Shown: positions 10,437-19,943 of the stretch, in pieces | Layout: every line of letters starts with the position of its first letter | Position numbering within the stretch: position 1 is the stretch's first letter | Assembly (NCBI GenBank): GCA_030272585.1 | Contig: BSYQ01000009.1 | Span: 558,001 to 622,000, forward strand | Source of the DNA: Bryopsis sp. KO-2023 | Lineage: Eukaryota > Chlorophyta > Ulvophyceae > Bryopsidales > Bryopsidaceae | Reading direction: 5' to 3' | DNA length: 64,000 nt | Made by a program: the position numbers and the translations under genes | The notes under the pieces: generated by a model | What the model saw: the letters and a program-made list of their open reading frames with translations, nothing else | Database searches by the model: none | What the model was told of the DNA's origin: nothing

Positions 10437-11630
10437 TTAGTTTTCCGAGCAGTCAGCGGCGAAGTGGCCTTTCTTGCCACACCTGTAACAATCAACATGT
10501 GCTGCTGATCTGCCCATATCCATTCTGCTCCTCCTGTCTGAGGAACCCTCTCCAGTTCCTGCTCGTCTCTGCCTCTGGTGTCTGCGAGGACTGCCACTGC
10601 GTCCTCTGCTTTTACTGCGACTGAAACTGCGATCACCACCGCGACTGCCGCTGCGACCTCTACTGCCGCTGCGACCTTCCCTGACATCAAACCCCACGCG
10701 GTTACGCTGGAGGCCATCAACCTCCATGCGATCACCTAAGTGTGGTGCCTGACGCTGCGGGTGGTACCTGTCGCGTTCGGTGTTATACCTTCCTCGACTG
10801 CTACTGCGACCTCTGCTCTGGGATCTGCCTCTGCTGAACGACCTGCCACGACTCTTCGATCTGTCCCTGCGCGACCTTGCACGTCTGCTGCTGGGACTGC
10901 GATCTCTGTGGTAGTTATCAAGAGGACCTTCCCAAGTAGCCGCCAGCGCAATCGCTCTTTCGAGGGTGTTGGGATCTTCCATCTCAACCTTCGTCCGCAG
11001 ACGCTCATGCAGTCCCTCCATGAACCTGAAGAGCTTTTCCCCAGGATTGCTGTCATGAATCTGCAGTGTGAGCCTGCGAAACTTGTGTACATACTCAGCA
11101 ACCGAAAGTCGCCCCTGACGCAACCGAGACCACTCTCTCCTGAAGTCACGGTTCTCGTTCACCTTGCCAAACTCCTGTCTCAGCTGTTCAACCAAAACAA
11201 CAAGTGTCTGCGGCAGTTCTTGGTGGCCTGCAAGAGCAGCCTCATATCTGCCTCTCCACCAAGTTCCTGCAGCTCCCCTGAGTGATCCTGCAGCCACTAG
11301 AACCTGCTGCTCTACATCCCTTGTGCCTGTCACATCAAAATATGTCTGTAACTGCACCTGCCACTCATTCAGTGGGATATCACCAGGGTCACCATACCAA
11401 GCATCTGGTGTCTTTGCTCTGGCCTTGCCCAGTGCTGCTGGAGCCTGTGGCTGAGGCAACCTTTCTGCCACAGCCTGCTGCACAACATCATTCATCTGAT
11501 GGTTGACATTTGCAGCAACATTCCTCAGGTGAAGGACTTCATTCTGCAGATCTGTTATCATCTGCCTCATTGCCTGCAGATCGAAAGGATCTGGGGCTGG
11601 TACCCCCATCTGCTCCTCCCCGCCTGACAT
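10437..11630 (-). CDS. Gag of inner chromovirus
   Basis: A 397-residue structural protein. It has a retrotransposon gag capsid-type region (about residues 75-240, with WRGRYEAAL and FRFMEGLHERL). An Arg/Ser-rich basic stretch follows (about 245-365, many RGRS repeats), then a single CCHC zinc knuckle (CYRCGKKGHFAADC) just before the stop. The basic stretch and knuckle are expected to bind RNA. It overlaps the upstream small ORF by about 90 bp and is followed by pol. Confidence 0.92.
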   Translation of the reverse strand: MSGGEEQMGVPAPDPFDLQAMRQMITDLQNEVLHLRNVAANVNHQMNDVVQQAVAERLPQPQAPAALGKARAKTPDAWYGDPGDIPLNEWQVQLQTYFDVTGTRDVEQQVLVAAGSLRGAAGTWWRGRYEAALAGHQELPQTLVVLVEQLRQEFGKVNENRDFRREWSRLRQGRLSVAEYVHKFRRLTLQIHDSNPGEKLFRFMEGLHERLRTKVEMEDPNTLERAIALAATWEGPLDNYHRDRSPSSRRARSRRDRSKSRGRSFSRGRSQSRGRSSSRGRYNTERDRYHPQRQAPHLGDRMEVDGLQRNRVGFDVREGRSGSRGRSGSRGGDRSFSRSKSRGRSGSPRRHQRQRRAGTGEGSSDRRSRMDMGRSAAHVDCYRCGKKGHFAADCSEN

Positions 11631-12084
11631 TCCTTCTGCGTCTCAGCTCGTTCTGCTCACGCCTCTGCTCGTTCTGCTCACGCCTCTCCTGCGTTGCCCT
11701 CTGCAATCTGTAGATAGGACACTGAGGATCAGAACAGTCGTAGTATCTGATGACGTTACCACTGCGTTCTGCCTTTCTGTGGCCGTGAGGAGGCGCTCTG
11801 AGAGGAGGTGGTGGCACCACTGCCAACGGGTGTCTCACTGGACCCAGAACCTGCACCGGTCTGGGTAACCTGTAAGGAGCTGGAACCCAGTCCCCTGCGA
11901 AAGTAAACAGATCAGGTGGCAGGTTTCCCTGAAACTCTGCCTCACCCTGAATCACAGTTTCCTCGTCTGTTTCTGCCTCACTTTCACTACTCCTCACTGC
12001 TACAGGTCTACCAAAACTCATACAACAACCAGAGTCAGAAGATCTCTTTTTACAGGTTGCTAGTTCTGATCCTTTCCTTCTCAA
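11539..12084 (-). CDS. Small ORF upstream of gag (inner element), copy A
   Basis: A 181-residue ORF of unknown function. It has an acidic N-terminal part, a Pro-rich middle, a Cys motif YYDCSDPQCPIYRLQ (about residues 112-126) and a Glu/Arg/Gln-rich tail. The Cys motif has the form Y-X2-C-X3-P-X-C followed by a helix, and is also present in the next ORF upstream. It overlaps gag by about 90 bp and the other small ORF by about 35 bp. It may instead be an alternative 5' extension that is not translated. Confidence 0.5.
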   Translation of the reverse strand: MRRKGSELATCKKRSSDSGCCMSFGRPVAVRSSESEAETDEETVIQGEAEFQGNLPPDLFTFAGDWVPAPYRLPRPVQVLGPVRHPLAVVPPPPLRAPPHGHRKAERSGNVIRYYDCSDPQCPIYRLQRATQERREQNEQRREQNELRRRRNVRRGGADGGTSPRSFRSAGNEADDNRSAE

Positions 12085-12373
12085 GCCACTCTAACAACAG
12101 AAGACAGTTCGGATTCCTACAAGTAACAGAGTATATCCAAGTACCCTGCCGAAACACCCAATAATGATCGTGCGAGGGAGCCAAAACTGAACTCTCCTCC
12201 ACCTGACTCAGTGGTTCCTGCACCCTGTTTTCCCTGATAGGTCCTGCTCTGAAAACAAAGGCAGGTAAAGTCCGAGTCTGATCTGGCTGGTTCTCACTAG
12301 GAAACCCGTCAGACGACACTTCCTCTTCGTCGGAACTAACAACTGTAAAACCTGAGCCCACACTGCTCATCAA
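12050..12373 (-). CDS. Small ORF upstream of gag (inner element), copy B
   Basis: A 107-residue ORF, the first on the sense strand after the PBS. It is acidic and Ser-rich at the N-terminus, then has YSVTCRNPNCLLLLEWLEKE, matching the Y-X2-C-X3-P-X-C-helix motif of the neighbouring ORF. Function unknown. The shared motif suggests the two ORFs arose by duplication. Confidence 0.45.
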   Translation of the reverse strand: MMSSVGSGFTVVSSDEEEVSSDGFPSENQPDQTRTLPAFVFRAGPIRENRVQEPLSQVEESSVLAPSHDHYWVFRQGTWIYSVTCRNPNCLLLLEWLEKERIRTSNL

Positions 12374-12740
12374 CTGCCAACCCTAGTTTCGCTACGCAAA
12401 CTCTAACACTTCAGGCCGCGCAAATCTGCGTCTGTGCCCCCTTGCTGCTGCGCAAAACCTGCGCCTGCAAAACTCTACCACTCAAGGCTGCGCAAATCTG
12501 CGCCTGACAACGTTCTATGCTAGGCAACGCCTGCAAACTCTACTATAACCTTGCGTACAAAACGACCTCTGTGCAGCACTGCGCCTACACAAAACTGTGC
12601 GAAAAATGCGCCAACTATGCCTGCACTCAGCGCTACCCTGCGCCCTGATCGATTCTGTAAAAACCTTGCGCCTGAAAACTCTGCGCCTGCTGTTTCACCA
12701 GAACTCTCTGCTTCTCCCAAGATCACTTGTGATCTTGCCA

Positions 12741-12760
12741 CAAGAATGCTCCGAAACCAA
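12741..12760 (-). other. Primer-binding site of inner element
   Basis: On the sense strand the 5' LTR is followed by one T, then TGGTTTCGGAGC. It starts with TGG, as expected for pairing with a tRNA CCA end. It resembles but does not equal the plant initiator-Met form (TGGTATCAGAGC). I could not name the tRNA. Confidence 0.65.
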
Positions 12761-13108
12761 TGCAACGGCTGCGACTCTGCAAGTCTGCCAGCCAAGCTGA
12801 AGGTGAAACAAAGGAGACCAAGGTGCAAAGCACTCCGAACAAGGTTAAAGCTAGGTTAAAACCAAGTGTACCAATACCCTAGAGGCGCTGCTCAAATACC
12901 CTGCTGCAGCACCTCTGACAAGACCTGATCCCCTGATCAGACAACTACTGAGCTGACACAGTGAACCCATCACTGTATCAGGTCAGATCACAGAATGTTC
13001 TGAGCTGCCAGTTCAGCAGGGACACCTGCTGAGCTGCCAGCTCGCCAACCTACAGTCAGATCTCCTGATTCAGGGCCCAGCAGGCTCTGAATCAGGCGAT
13101 TCACTACA
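12761..13108 (-). repeat. 5' LTR of inner element (348 bp)
   Basis: Same sequence as 3864-4211. It carries the promoter of the minus-strand element. Several short palindrome-like words (CTGATCAG, GAGCTGCCAG) recur within it. Confidence 0.96.
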
Positions 13109-13113
13109 GTATG
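13109..13113. repeat. Target-site duplication GTATG, right copy
   Basis: Matches 3859-3863 and marks where the outer element resumes. Confidence 0.92.
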
Positions 13114-14735
13114 TTCTGTTCAGAGGTACCCCCTCAGAGGGGTGTATCGTCAGCCTCAACAGTCGAAAGTGTGCGGATAAGGGAGGAGAAAAAGTCAGCT
13201 CCTATTTGGGGGAGCTTCAAGCTCTCATATGGGCATTGAAATCGGTTTCACAGGTGGTGGCTGGGGGTCAGCTAACCCTGCACACTGATTCGAACTCAGC
13301 AGTGCAAAGGATTACGAAGTTAGCACCGAAAGAAGTCGTGGAGGACATCAGAGTGGTGCGTCTCTTGGCTTGGTTGGCAGAGAACTACCCCTCCCCTGGA
13401 AGGTTGAGGGTTCAATTCCTGCCAGGGACATCTAACCCTTGGGCTGATCTCCTGTCTAGATGGTACAGTAGGCCAACACAAACACAAGGGCAGGTGTGTG
13501 CACTTGAACCACAAGAGATGCAAATCAGTAACAACACAAGCATGGAATCAGGAGGATCCAACAGATCAACAGAACAGGTGCTGGAGCAGGCTGAGGCAGT
13601 GGACTCTAAAGAGAGTGATTCAGGAAGGTCTGGCATGTCAGGAAACACAGAGTTGGGACATGCATATACAGGAGGCTCAAGGGGAGAGGAGTTGGGCAAG
13701 ATAGCGGAAGGGAAAGAGCTGAGCAGAGATCAGCTGGAACGGTTGCACAAGGAGGGACACTGGAGCCCACAAAAATTGCTATGGCTGTGTGCACAACATG
13801 GATGGAAGGCTAATAGAGGAGATCTGGAGGAAATTCAGAGGTACTGCCAGACCTGCCAGAGGGTAGCCCCTAAGAAGGAAAAAGAACTTCTTAGGGGAGC
13901 TGGGCATCTAACCCACCCTGGTCAAACAGTGGGCATGGACATCATCGGTCCACTACCCTCTGGTAGGTCTGGCCACAATCATATAGTAGTGGTGGTGGAC
14001 CACCTCTCTCGTGATTCGATGGTTTGGAAGACAAAGGAGGTGAAGGGGAAACAGGTCAGAGAGTGTTTAGGTGAGTGGATAGCGACTCATGGATCTCCAG
14101 ACAACCTATTATGTGATGGAGCTGCCTACTTCCATTCGAAGGACATGAGAGCATGGTACAAAGACAACCACATTCAGGTTTGGAGGACACCCCCTTATCA
14201 CCACAGAGCGAATGGAGTGGTGGAAAGGAGGAACAGAGCTCTGATTTCTAAAATCAGAGTACTGTTGTTGGATCATGGAGGGTATTGGGATGATTGGCTG
14301 CAGAAGGCCAACTGGATGGTCTGCAACATGGTGAATAGAACCACTGGATGGCCACCATGCAAAGTGTGGACACTATCAAGCAAGGAGTGGGATAGAATTC
14401 AACAGAGATTGAAGGAAAGCAGAGAAAAGGTGAATGCACAGAAAAAATTGTCTGACTGGAATCATTTTCTGGGAGAGGAGGTCCTTTTATATGATTCAGC
14501 AAGGGCTGAAAAAAAGGATCAGAAATTCAGTGCAAGTTGGAAGGGACCATATAAAATAGTGGAACTGATTTCCCCCAGTCGAGTCAGGATTGAGGAAATC
14601 AATGGCAAACTCAGGAGGGGTAGGAAACCTTTCCTAGAAGTGCACAAATCACAGATCAGGCACTTCTTCTGAGTAGAATGGTGGTGATGAGAGAATAGGT
14701 AGGACCAGAAGACATAGTAAACGGAGGAGAGAAGG
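13114..14735 (+). mobile_element. Outer LTR retrotransposon, right part
   Basis: Continuation of the outer element after the nested insertion: the rest of RNase H, then integrase. A purine run, GGAGGAGAGAAGG (14723-14735), may be its PPT, with the 3' LTR following. The LTR end cannot be set because the 5' LTR is outside the window; it may reach into the 15.0-15.6 kb stretch. Confidence 0.8.
13206..14672 (+). CDS. Outer element RNase H end and integrase
   Basis: A 488-residue segment of pol. The start shows the last part of RNase H (GELQALIWALKS...LHTDSNSAVQRI). A linker follows, then the integrase HHCC finger (LHKEGHWS...YCQTCQR, about residues 180-220) and the catalytic core (GMDIIGPLP, then LLCDGAAYF and GVVERRNRAL for the D,D,E residues). 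A basic C-terminal domain without a chromodomain ends it. The right end at 14672 is a natural stop. It is a fossil segment belonging to the element at 1-3863. Confidence 0.85.
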   Translation: MGELQALIWALKSVSQVVAGGQLTLHTDSNSAVQRITKLAPKEVVEDIRVVRLLAWLAENYPSPGRLRVQFLPGTSNPWADLLSRWYSRPTQTQGQVCALEPQEMQISNNTSMESGGSNRSTEQVLEQAEAVDSKESDSGRSGMSGNTELGHAYTGGSRGEELGKIAEGKELSRDQLERLHKEGHWSPQKLLWLCAQHGWKANRGDLEEIQRYCQTCQRVAPKKEKELLRGAGHLTHPGQTVGMDIIGPLPSGRSGHNHIVVVVDHLSRDSMVWKTKEVKGKQVRECLGEWIATHGSPDNLLCDGAAYFHSKDMRAWYKDNHIQVWRTPPYHHRANGVVERRNRALISKIRVLLLDHGGYWDDWLQKANWMVCNMVNRTTGWPPCKVWTLSSKEWDRIQQRLKESREKVNAQKKLSDWNHFLGEEVLLYDSARAEKKDQKFSASWKGPYKIVELISPSRVRIEEINGKLRRGRKPFLEVHKSQIRHFF

Positions 14736-15713
14736 TTTCTTTTACATCCGGTGAGGGATGTTTTTTTTCTGATGAAACACAGTGTAGGAGAAGGCTACAC
14801 TGGTGTGGAAGTGAGGATATTAGTTTATTCTACCACGAGTAGAACTTTTTCGGAGGTTTGAGGCAGTGAAGCGTGTTGGACCGGGTAGAACACAAGTACT
14901 GAAAGACAGACATAAGAGCGTCACATCAACAAATTCACACAACGGACACTCATTTCTAATGAAAGTACTACCACACGATTTGACTCTGAGAGCGATGTCA
15001 AATCTGTTGAATCGACTGGTCAGTGCGGGTGAGAGGCCCCATGGCAGTAGGGGTTTTACGTTAGAAGTACGAGGTATGAGTCAGTGGAGGAAGTGTGAGA
15101 GTTGAGTGAGTCGGGAAGGAAAGTCTGTGAACGGGAGTTCGGGGTTGTCTTTTTGTTGTAAGACTTTTTTTGCGGAAGGCTCGTTCTTCCAGTAACAACA
15201 GTTGCAAAAAAAATCAAGTTTAAACTGTTCCACCCACATTCCCAACCCAGTAACCCGCTACTTTGCGAAAAGAAATCCCTCAACAATCTCGAGGCAAGGA
15301 TACTCTGTTGACACAAATCATGAACCGATTTGTGGCGCGCGCCGCAGGGATCTTCTACTATATCGAAATCACTACTGTAACACGACCAAACCGTCAGGAA
15401 ATCGCCAAAATTTCGCGGTTGAGAACTAGTCTGGTCCAGACTAATTCCGAACCCAGACTATCTGTCGACCCGGACAAATTACGATCAACGGTGTAACGGG
15501 TGTTTCCTTGTGGGTTGGCCCATGATCGGTGAGAATCACCATGTGAGGCCCCTCTCACACACCGTGTCGACACGTGTCTGACGCCAGACCTCAATTTTAC
15601 GATATGTCGTATGTAGTCGTCCGTGGACTTGTGACCAGTCTGTTTCGACGCGCATTCCCTGGTTGTGTTGTTGCACTATCGACTTGAGCTCAAGAAAAGG
15701 AAGGAAAAATCAA
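14736..15713. other. Region after outer pol, probably its 3' LTR in part
   Basis: No coding signal. The position after a purine run suggests the outer element's 3' LTR begins here, but its right edge is unknown without the matching 5' copy. Confidence 0.4.
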
Positions 15714-16082
15714 ATGGACGACTCGGCCACGCACTCGGAGGAGTGCATATTAGGAGTGAAAGCCAAGGATTGTAATAGATTGTATGGGAGTGTGGGATTC
15801 TTCGGAATATGGTTCTTGATGGTGTGTTGCGGTATAATTTTATGCAAACGAGGAGAGAAAAAGACAGGATGTATCTGCATGACTTTCTTGTTTATATGGC
15901 CCTGTTGCCTTGTGGCATTTTTGTGGTCTGTGTTCGGGCCCTGTTCCTCAGAAACCTCTGCAAATCAAACACAAAGCAGCAGTACACCTGAGAAGACGCG
16001 ATGCGCGGAGTGTGGTCGTATTATGAACGATCCCACACTATGTGGATACTGTGCTGGGAGGTGCTATGATGATCTAAACTAA
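15714..16082 (+). CDS. Small membrane protein with Cys-rich tail
   Basis: A 122-residue intronless ORF starting at ATG 15714 (MDDSATHSEE...). It has two hydrophobic spans (about residues 24-45, LYGSVGFFGIWFLMVCCGII; and about 55-80) joined by a short basic loop. After a Ser/Thr-rich linker, the C-terminal tail carries CAEC...CGYC...C, a pair of Cys knuckles that could bind one zinc. I do not recognise the family. It lies just downstream of the outer element, so it could be a host gene or part of the repeat flank. Coding is supported by composition and the paired Cys motifs only. Confidence 0.45.
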   Translation: MDDSATHSEECILGVKAKDCNRLYGSVGFFGIWFLMVCCGIILCKRGEKKTGCICMTFLFIWPCCLVAFLWSVFGPCSSETSANQTQSSSTPEKTRCAECGRIMNDPTLCGYCAGRCYDDLN

Positions 16083-17898
16083 AGGATCTTCTTTGGGACT
16101 TTTTGCTGGAACACCAGGATGCCTTGGCCACATTTTTAGAAGCTGTGCAAAATTATTCGGCCAGCAGTTCTCATCACTGGGGTCGTGATCTTGGGTTTTG
16201 AGATCGTGAAGGGACTATGGAACTTTGGGACTTTTGGACTTTGTCATCGTGTGACCCAGGTCTTGGCAATTAGCCTGCTGGGGATGCCTTCCATTGTGCA
16301 TGTGGAGTGCTGGGGTCACTTATGCTTTGGTGGGGCGATATACCCTCCAAGGGTCCAAGCCTCTGGGCCTGTAAGATGAATTAAACAAACTGTTAAAGGG
16401 AAATGCCAGTTGGAGCTACTTGTTGTTCATCTGGCTTACCTCTTGTGGATGCACTCAAGAAAAGAGCAAGAAGGAGGTTTGAGGCTTTTCTTGATGTTCT
16501 TGGCCACAAGCCTAGAGTCTCTCCCCTCTAAAGTACTGCCACACTCAAGCCCGAATCCCACTTTTCCAGCCCACTTTCACGTCCCTACAGTCCCATCCAC
16601 GTCACGCCTCACACACTCGGAGCTACACGGCGCAGAACATGTTGTTCAGCATCACTTATGTCACCTCATCATGGTAGATTTCAAACAGCTGCAAGCCCCC
16701 AAGTTTAAGTGGTTTCAATGAGTTGTGTGTGTCAATATCTCTTGGAAGGGGATTTCGCTTGAACAGACCGACCACAAGAAAGATGATTAGAGTCTGAAAT
16801 TCAACAATTGTTGTGTACTGAGAAGTAAAATTGTATTGTGGATTGGATTGTGCTTCTTTCACATTCAACAGCAAGGCGTGACCGTCCCCTGTTTCCTTTT
16901 TTTCCTCCAAATAGTTTCACACTATCTTTCGTCGTTCCTCTGAAATCCTGTATACAGAGTGCAGAGTAGGGATAGTCTGAGATCCCTGTGACAGCCCCCC
17001 AAAATGCCGGCTTTCTGTAAGCTGCAGAGAAACAATAAAACTATCCTTGGGGTGGTTTCGTGGAATGGGTAGAGTGTTTTTTTGTTTGTGAGAAAGGAAT
17101 CAAGAGTGTTTTTTTGTTTGTGAGAAACGAATCAAACCAATTGTTAATGTGTTTGTTGGCTCGAATCCTCCATACAGTGAATAATTCACATCTCGAAACT
17201 ATCTTAAAAGCCCGATGTAGACACCGTACTTGTCACCCAATACAAAAAACATATTTCCCCATTATTACTCTCTCTCCCACACGCACCAATTTGTGTCAAC
17301 ACTGCCTGTCATTCTAAACCGAGGCTTACCAAGTTCCATTCTATCCCTCCTCTTCTAAGTTAAAGTGCTGATGTCATTTTCGGAGACACTGCACAGTCAA
17401 AATCAAGAATCTAAGATGAATTCCCACAAAATGTCAAATTACGATCCAAACTCGCATAACCCTTGGCAATATTGCACACCAACCAATGTGTTTATTCATT
17501 GAGAAGAAACTATGAATTACTAAGTCATAACTAAGAGGGACAAGATTATAGATCTTTCAAAAATAGCAATCCCACTTTAGTCATGATATCGAACAGCGAA
17601 CTAAATCTGTCATGTCACACAATAATGAAATTACCATATATAAGGTGTTTTTAGCTTCATTTTCTCACAAACTGTAGCTTGATTCTAATTAACCATGTCT
17701 GATCTTGCAACTTCAACTTTTGGGTGAAAAAAACACACATTCGCACACACAAGAAAGGAAAAATTGTGCGGTGATTTTTAACCTCCCATCTATTGTTCCT
17801 GTTAAAACTGATGACATTAACATTTTCTGTGATCCCTCCACTTCCAGAATTAGTTTTTGGACAAACTTCGTTAGAAAACCCCCGGCTGTATTCGAGCC
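16083..17898. other. Non-coding stretch with a 32-bp tandem repeat
   Basis: No gene seen. A 32-bp unit (AGAGTGTTTTTTTGTTTGTG...) is duplicated in tandem at 17071-17102 and 17103-17134 with one mismatch. Confidence 0.7.
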
Positions 17899-19943
17899 TT
17901 ACCCACCAATGGAAGGGACCACTTGCTTGAGAAAAATTTTCTTGATAACTCTCCAATGCTGACTAGACCTGAAGGCTTGAGTTCTGGGTCCAAAAAAGTA
18001 CACCACCAACTCTTTCCATGCCTGGCAATCGAGTAAATCGGTCGACAAAAACTCACCATATTCTGGTAGCATCTCACGATCCATTCTCAAATACTCCCCA
18101 ATGTACTTCTCCAGTGCCGCTCTTTTTTCCGAGGTTGAGGGGCCATAATCAACAACTGCAATCGGACACAATGAATTCGTCTTGTTCTTGCTCCCATTGA
18201 AGTCCTTCAAATCTTGCATAGACACCACCTCTCGATTATCCGCGATGGCGTTCACTACCTCCGGAACGTTTTGAGGTCTGTTTTCCTCCCCTGATGGGAT
18301 ATGGAGTCGAGCCAACAGGCTGGTATTCTCTTCTGATGTTTCCGACTCTAGTAATCTTGTGTATCTTTGTCCAGAGGGTCCAGATATCTCAGCTGGCCGA
18401 ATGAACCCACACGATAAAACAGCCAAGAAATTCGCCCAGCAGTCAGTCATGCATCCCAGGGATCTCTTTTGCCTCAAATCACGGGAGCTTTGGGGCTTCT
18501 GGTTTGAGCCTGGACCTTTTTGGATGGACTCCAGTACCTGGACGATTTTTTTTGTGGAGGGCCTTTTGTCTGGATCGTCAGTCTGACACTGGTAAGCCAG
18601 CCTCAGACATCTGGTTGTGATACCACGACGCTGCCTTTGAGAGTCAGATCCTGAACTCGTTTCGATTGGAAAGATGTCATGCAAAAGTTGCCCGAAAGAG
18701 TAGATGTCAGATTTCGGCGTTGGTGATTTGTTGGCCTCTTGCATTTCAGGAGCCACATAATCTAATCCGGACGGTGGGATCTGCTTCTCCAACCCTGGTA
18801 TCCTATAACAACACAGGCGAAATTTCAGCCAGGTTCTCGATACTTTACCCCCACCCCCCTCCGTTTCCCAAAGAAAAAGCACTCCATTTTTTTGCAGCTG
18901 CAGTGGGTGCATCCACACAGAAAGAGAAACTAATCTGATCAACAATTTATCCGAAGGTGCCTCACAAGATATCCCAGCTCAGTGGAAAAACATGACAAAT
19001 CACAGACAGAGCCCATGTTTTTTTCAGCTCAATTGTTGTCCTGAAGTGAAAATGAGAATACACACCGAGCCAGACAAAATCCCCCAAGCTTGACTCTTCC
19101 ACGGGCATCGAGAAATAAATTTTCACATCGGAGATCATTATGTACAACATTCTTGGTGTTGTGCAAATAATCCAAGGCATGGGCCACATCAATTGCACAC
19201 CTTACAGCATCAAGAAATCGAGTTCAGACATTTGCATGCCGAAAAATTTCCCTGCCAAGATCATTGTATTATCTTATTTACAGCATGCAATTTCAGCAAC
19301 GCAGAGAGAATCATCGATGCACGCTTGTTCAACACCATCCATCTTTCAAAATTGCTCATCGACTCTGTCAGTGATTGCATTCCCTGTATGTGTATATTTC
19401 TATAAAAATCACTTGGGTTTTGAAAGAAATAGGCAGTGTGCAAACTGTCTCGACCACATTATTTCTTGTCTGACAGCCATACATCCAGTCACCGTACACA
19501 TAATGAAAGGACTTTTCACTAGCGCACCTCAATGCATAGTTGGCACTGATACCACTGGACGATATTCTTTGGCAGAGGGTCTTTTTGGAACAAAACCCCA
19601 TCACAATCCACAGCACTCCATCCCCGGTGAGCAGACATCCTTTGTAATCAATCACATGGGGATGCTCCAGTCCCATCAGCAAAGCCACCTCTCTTGCAGC
19701 ATCGATGTGTTCTCGGCTGTTCCTCACAATGGATCTCTTCAAAGCCTTTATAACTACATCTTGTTCATGCAACAGCCCCAACCACAGTCCGGTGGATTTA
19801 TACTCCAGCATCTCCTTAAAAATAAGATCTCCTTTTGCATTAGCATCTTGGAGGTGTTGGGAACACTCTGCCAGCAGTTGCTCATCCGACTGCATTGTAG
19901 GACTACTGGAAATAGGCTCATCAGGGCCCTCTGAATTTGTCAT
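17899..19943 (-). CDS. TKL-like kinase with altered DFG motif
   Basis: Three exons: 19943-19528, 19200-19066, 18802-17899 (1455 bp, 484 residues; phases agree). The kinase fold is clear. The N-lobe Lys is in VVIKALK, the helix-C Glu in AAREVALL, the catalytic loop is VVHNDLRCENLFLD (Asp and Asn kept, Arg of HRD replaced by Asn), then DYVAPE and SDIYSFGQLL. The glycine loop is degenerate (EYKSTGLWLGLL). The metal-binding DFG is replaced: KLGGFCLAR aligns to KIADFGLAR, so Asp became Gly and Gly became Cys. This suggests a pseudokinase. A C-terminal part of about 200 residues is of unknown type. Plant-like TKL kinases often act in signalling, but the role here is unknown. Confidence 0.8.

Larger units (their letters stand above)
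3864..13108 (-). mobile_element. Inner Ty3/Gypsy chromovirus, looks whole
   Basis: A 9245-bp LTR retrotransposon in minus orientation, nested in the outer element. It has two 348-bp LTRs with TG...CA ends, a GTATG target duplication, a PBS-like site next to the 5' LTR and a purine tract next to the 3' LTR. The ORF order on its sense strand is: small ORF (12373-12050), small ORF (12084-11539), gag (11630-10437), pol (10395-6244) and a RING-like ORF (6165-5203). Pol ends in a chromodomain, which places it among chromoviruses. The LTRs show no difference by eye, so insertion is very recent. About 1 kb between the last ORF and the 3' LTR (4212-5202) shows no coding. Confidence 0.95.

Noticed and set aside
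9920-10624. Plus-strand open frame of 234 residues opposite pol/gag
   Set aside because: Its repeats mirror the 54-bp pol array, and the minus-strand frame carries all recognisable domains. It is an antisense shadow.
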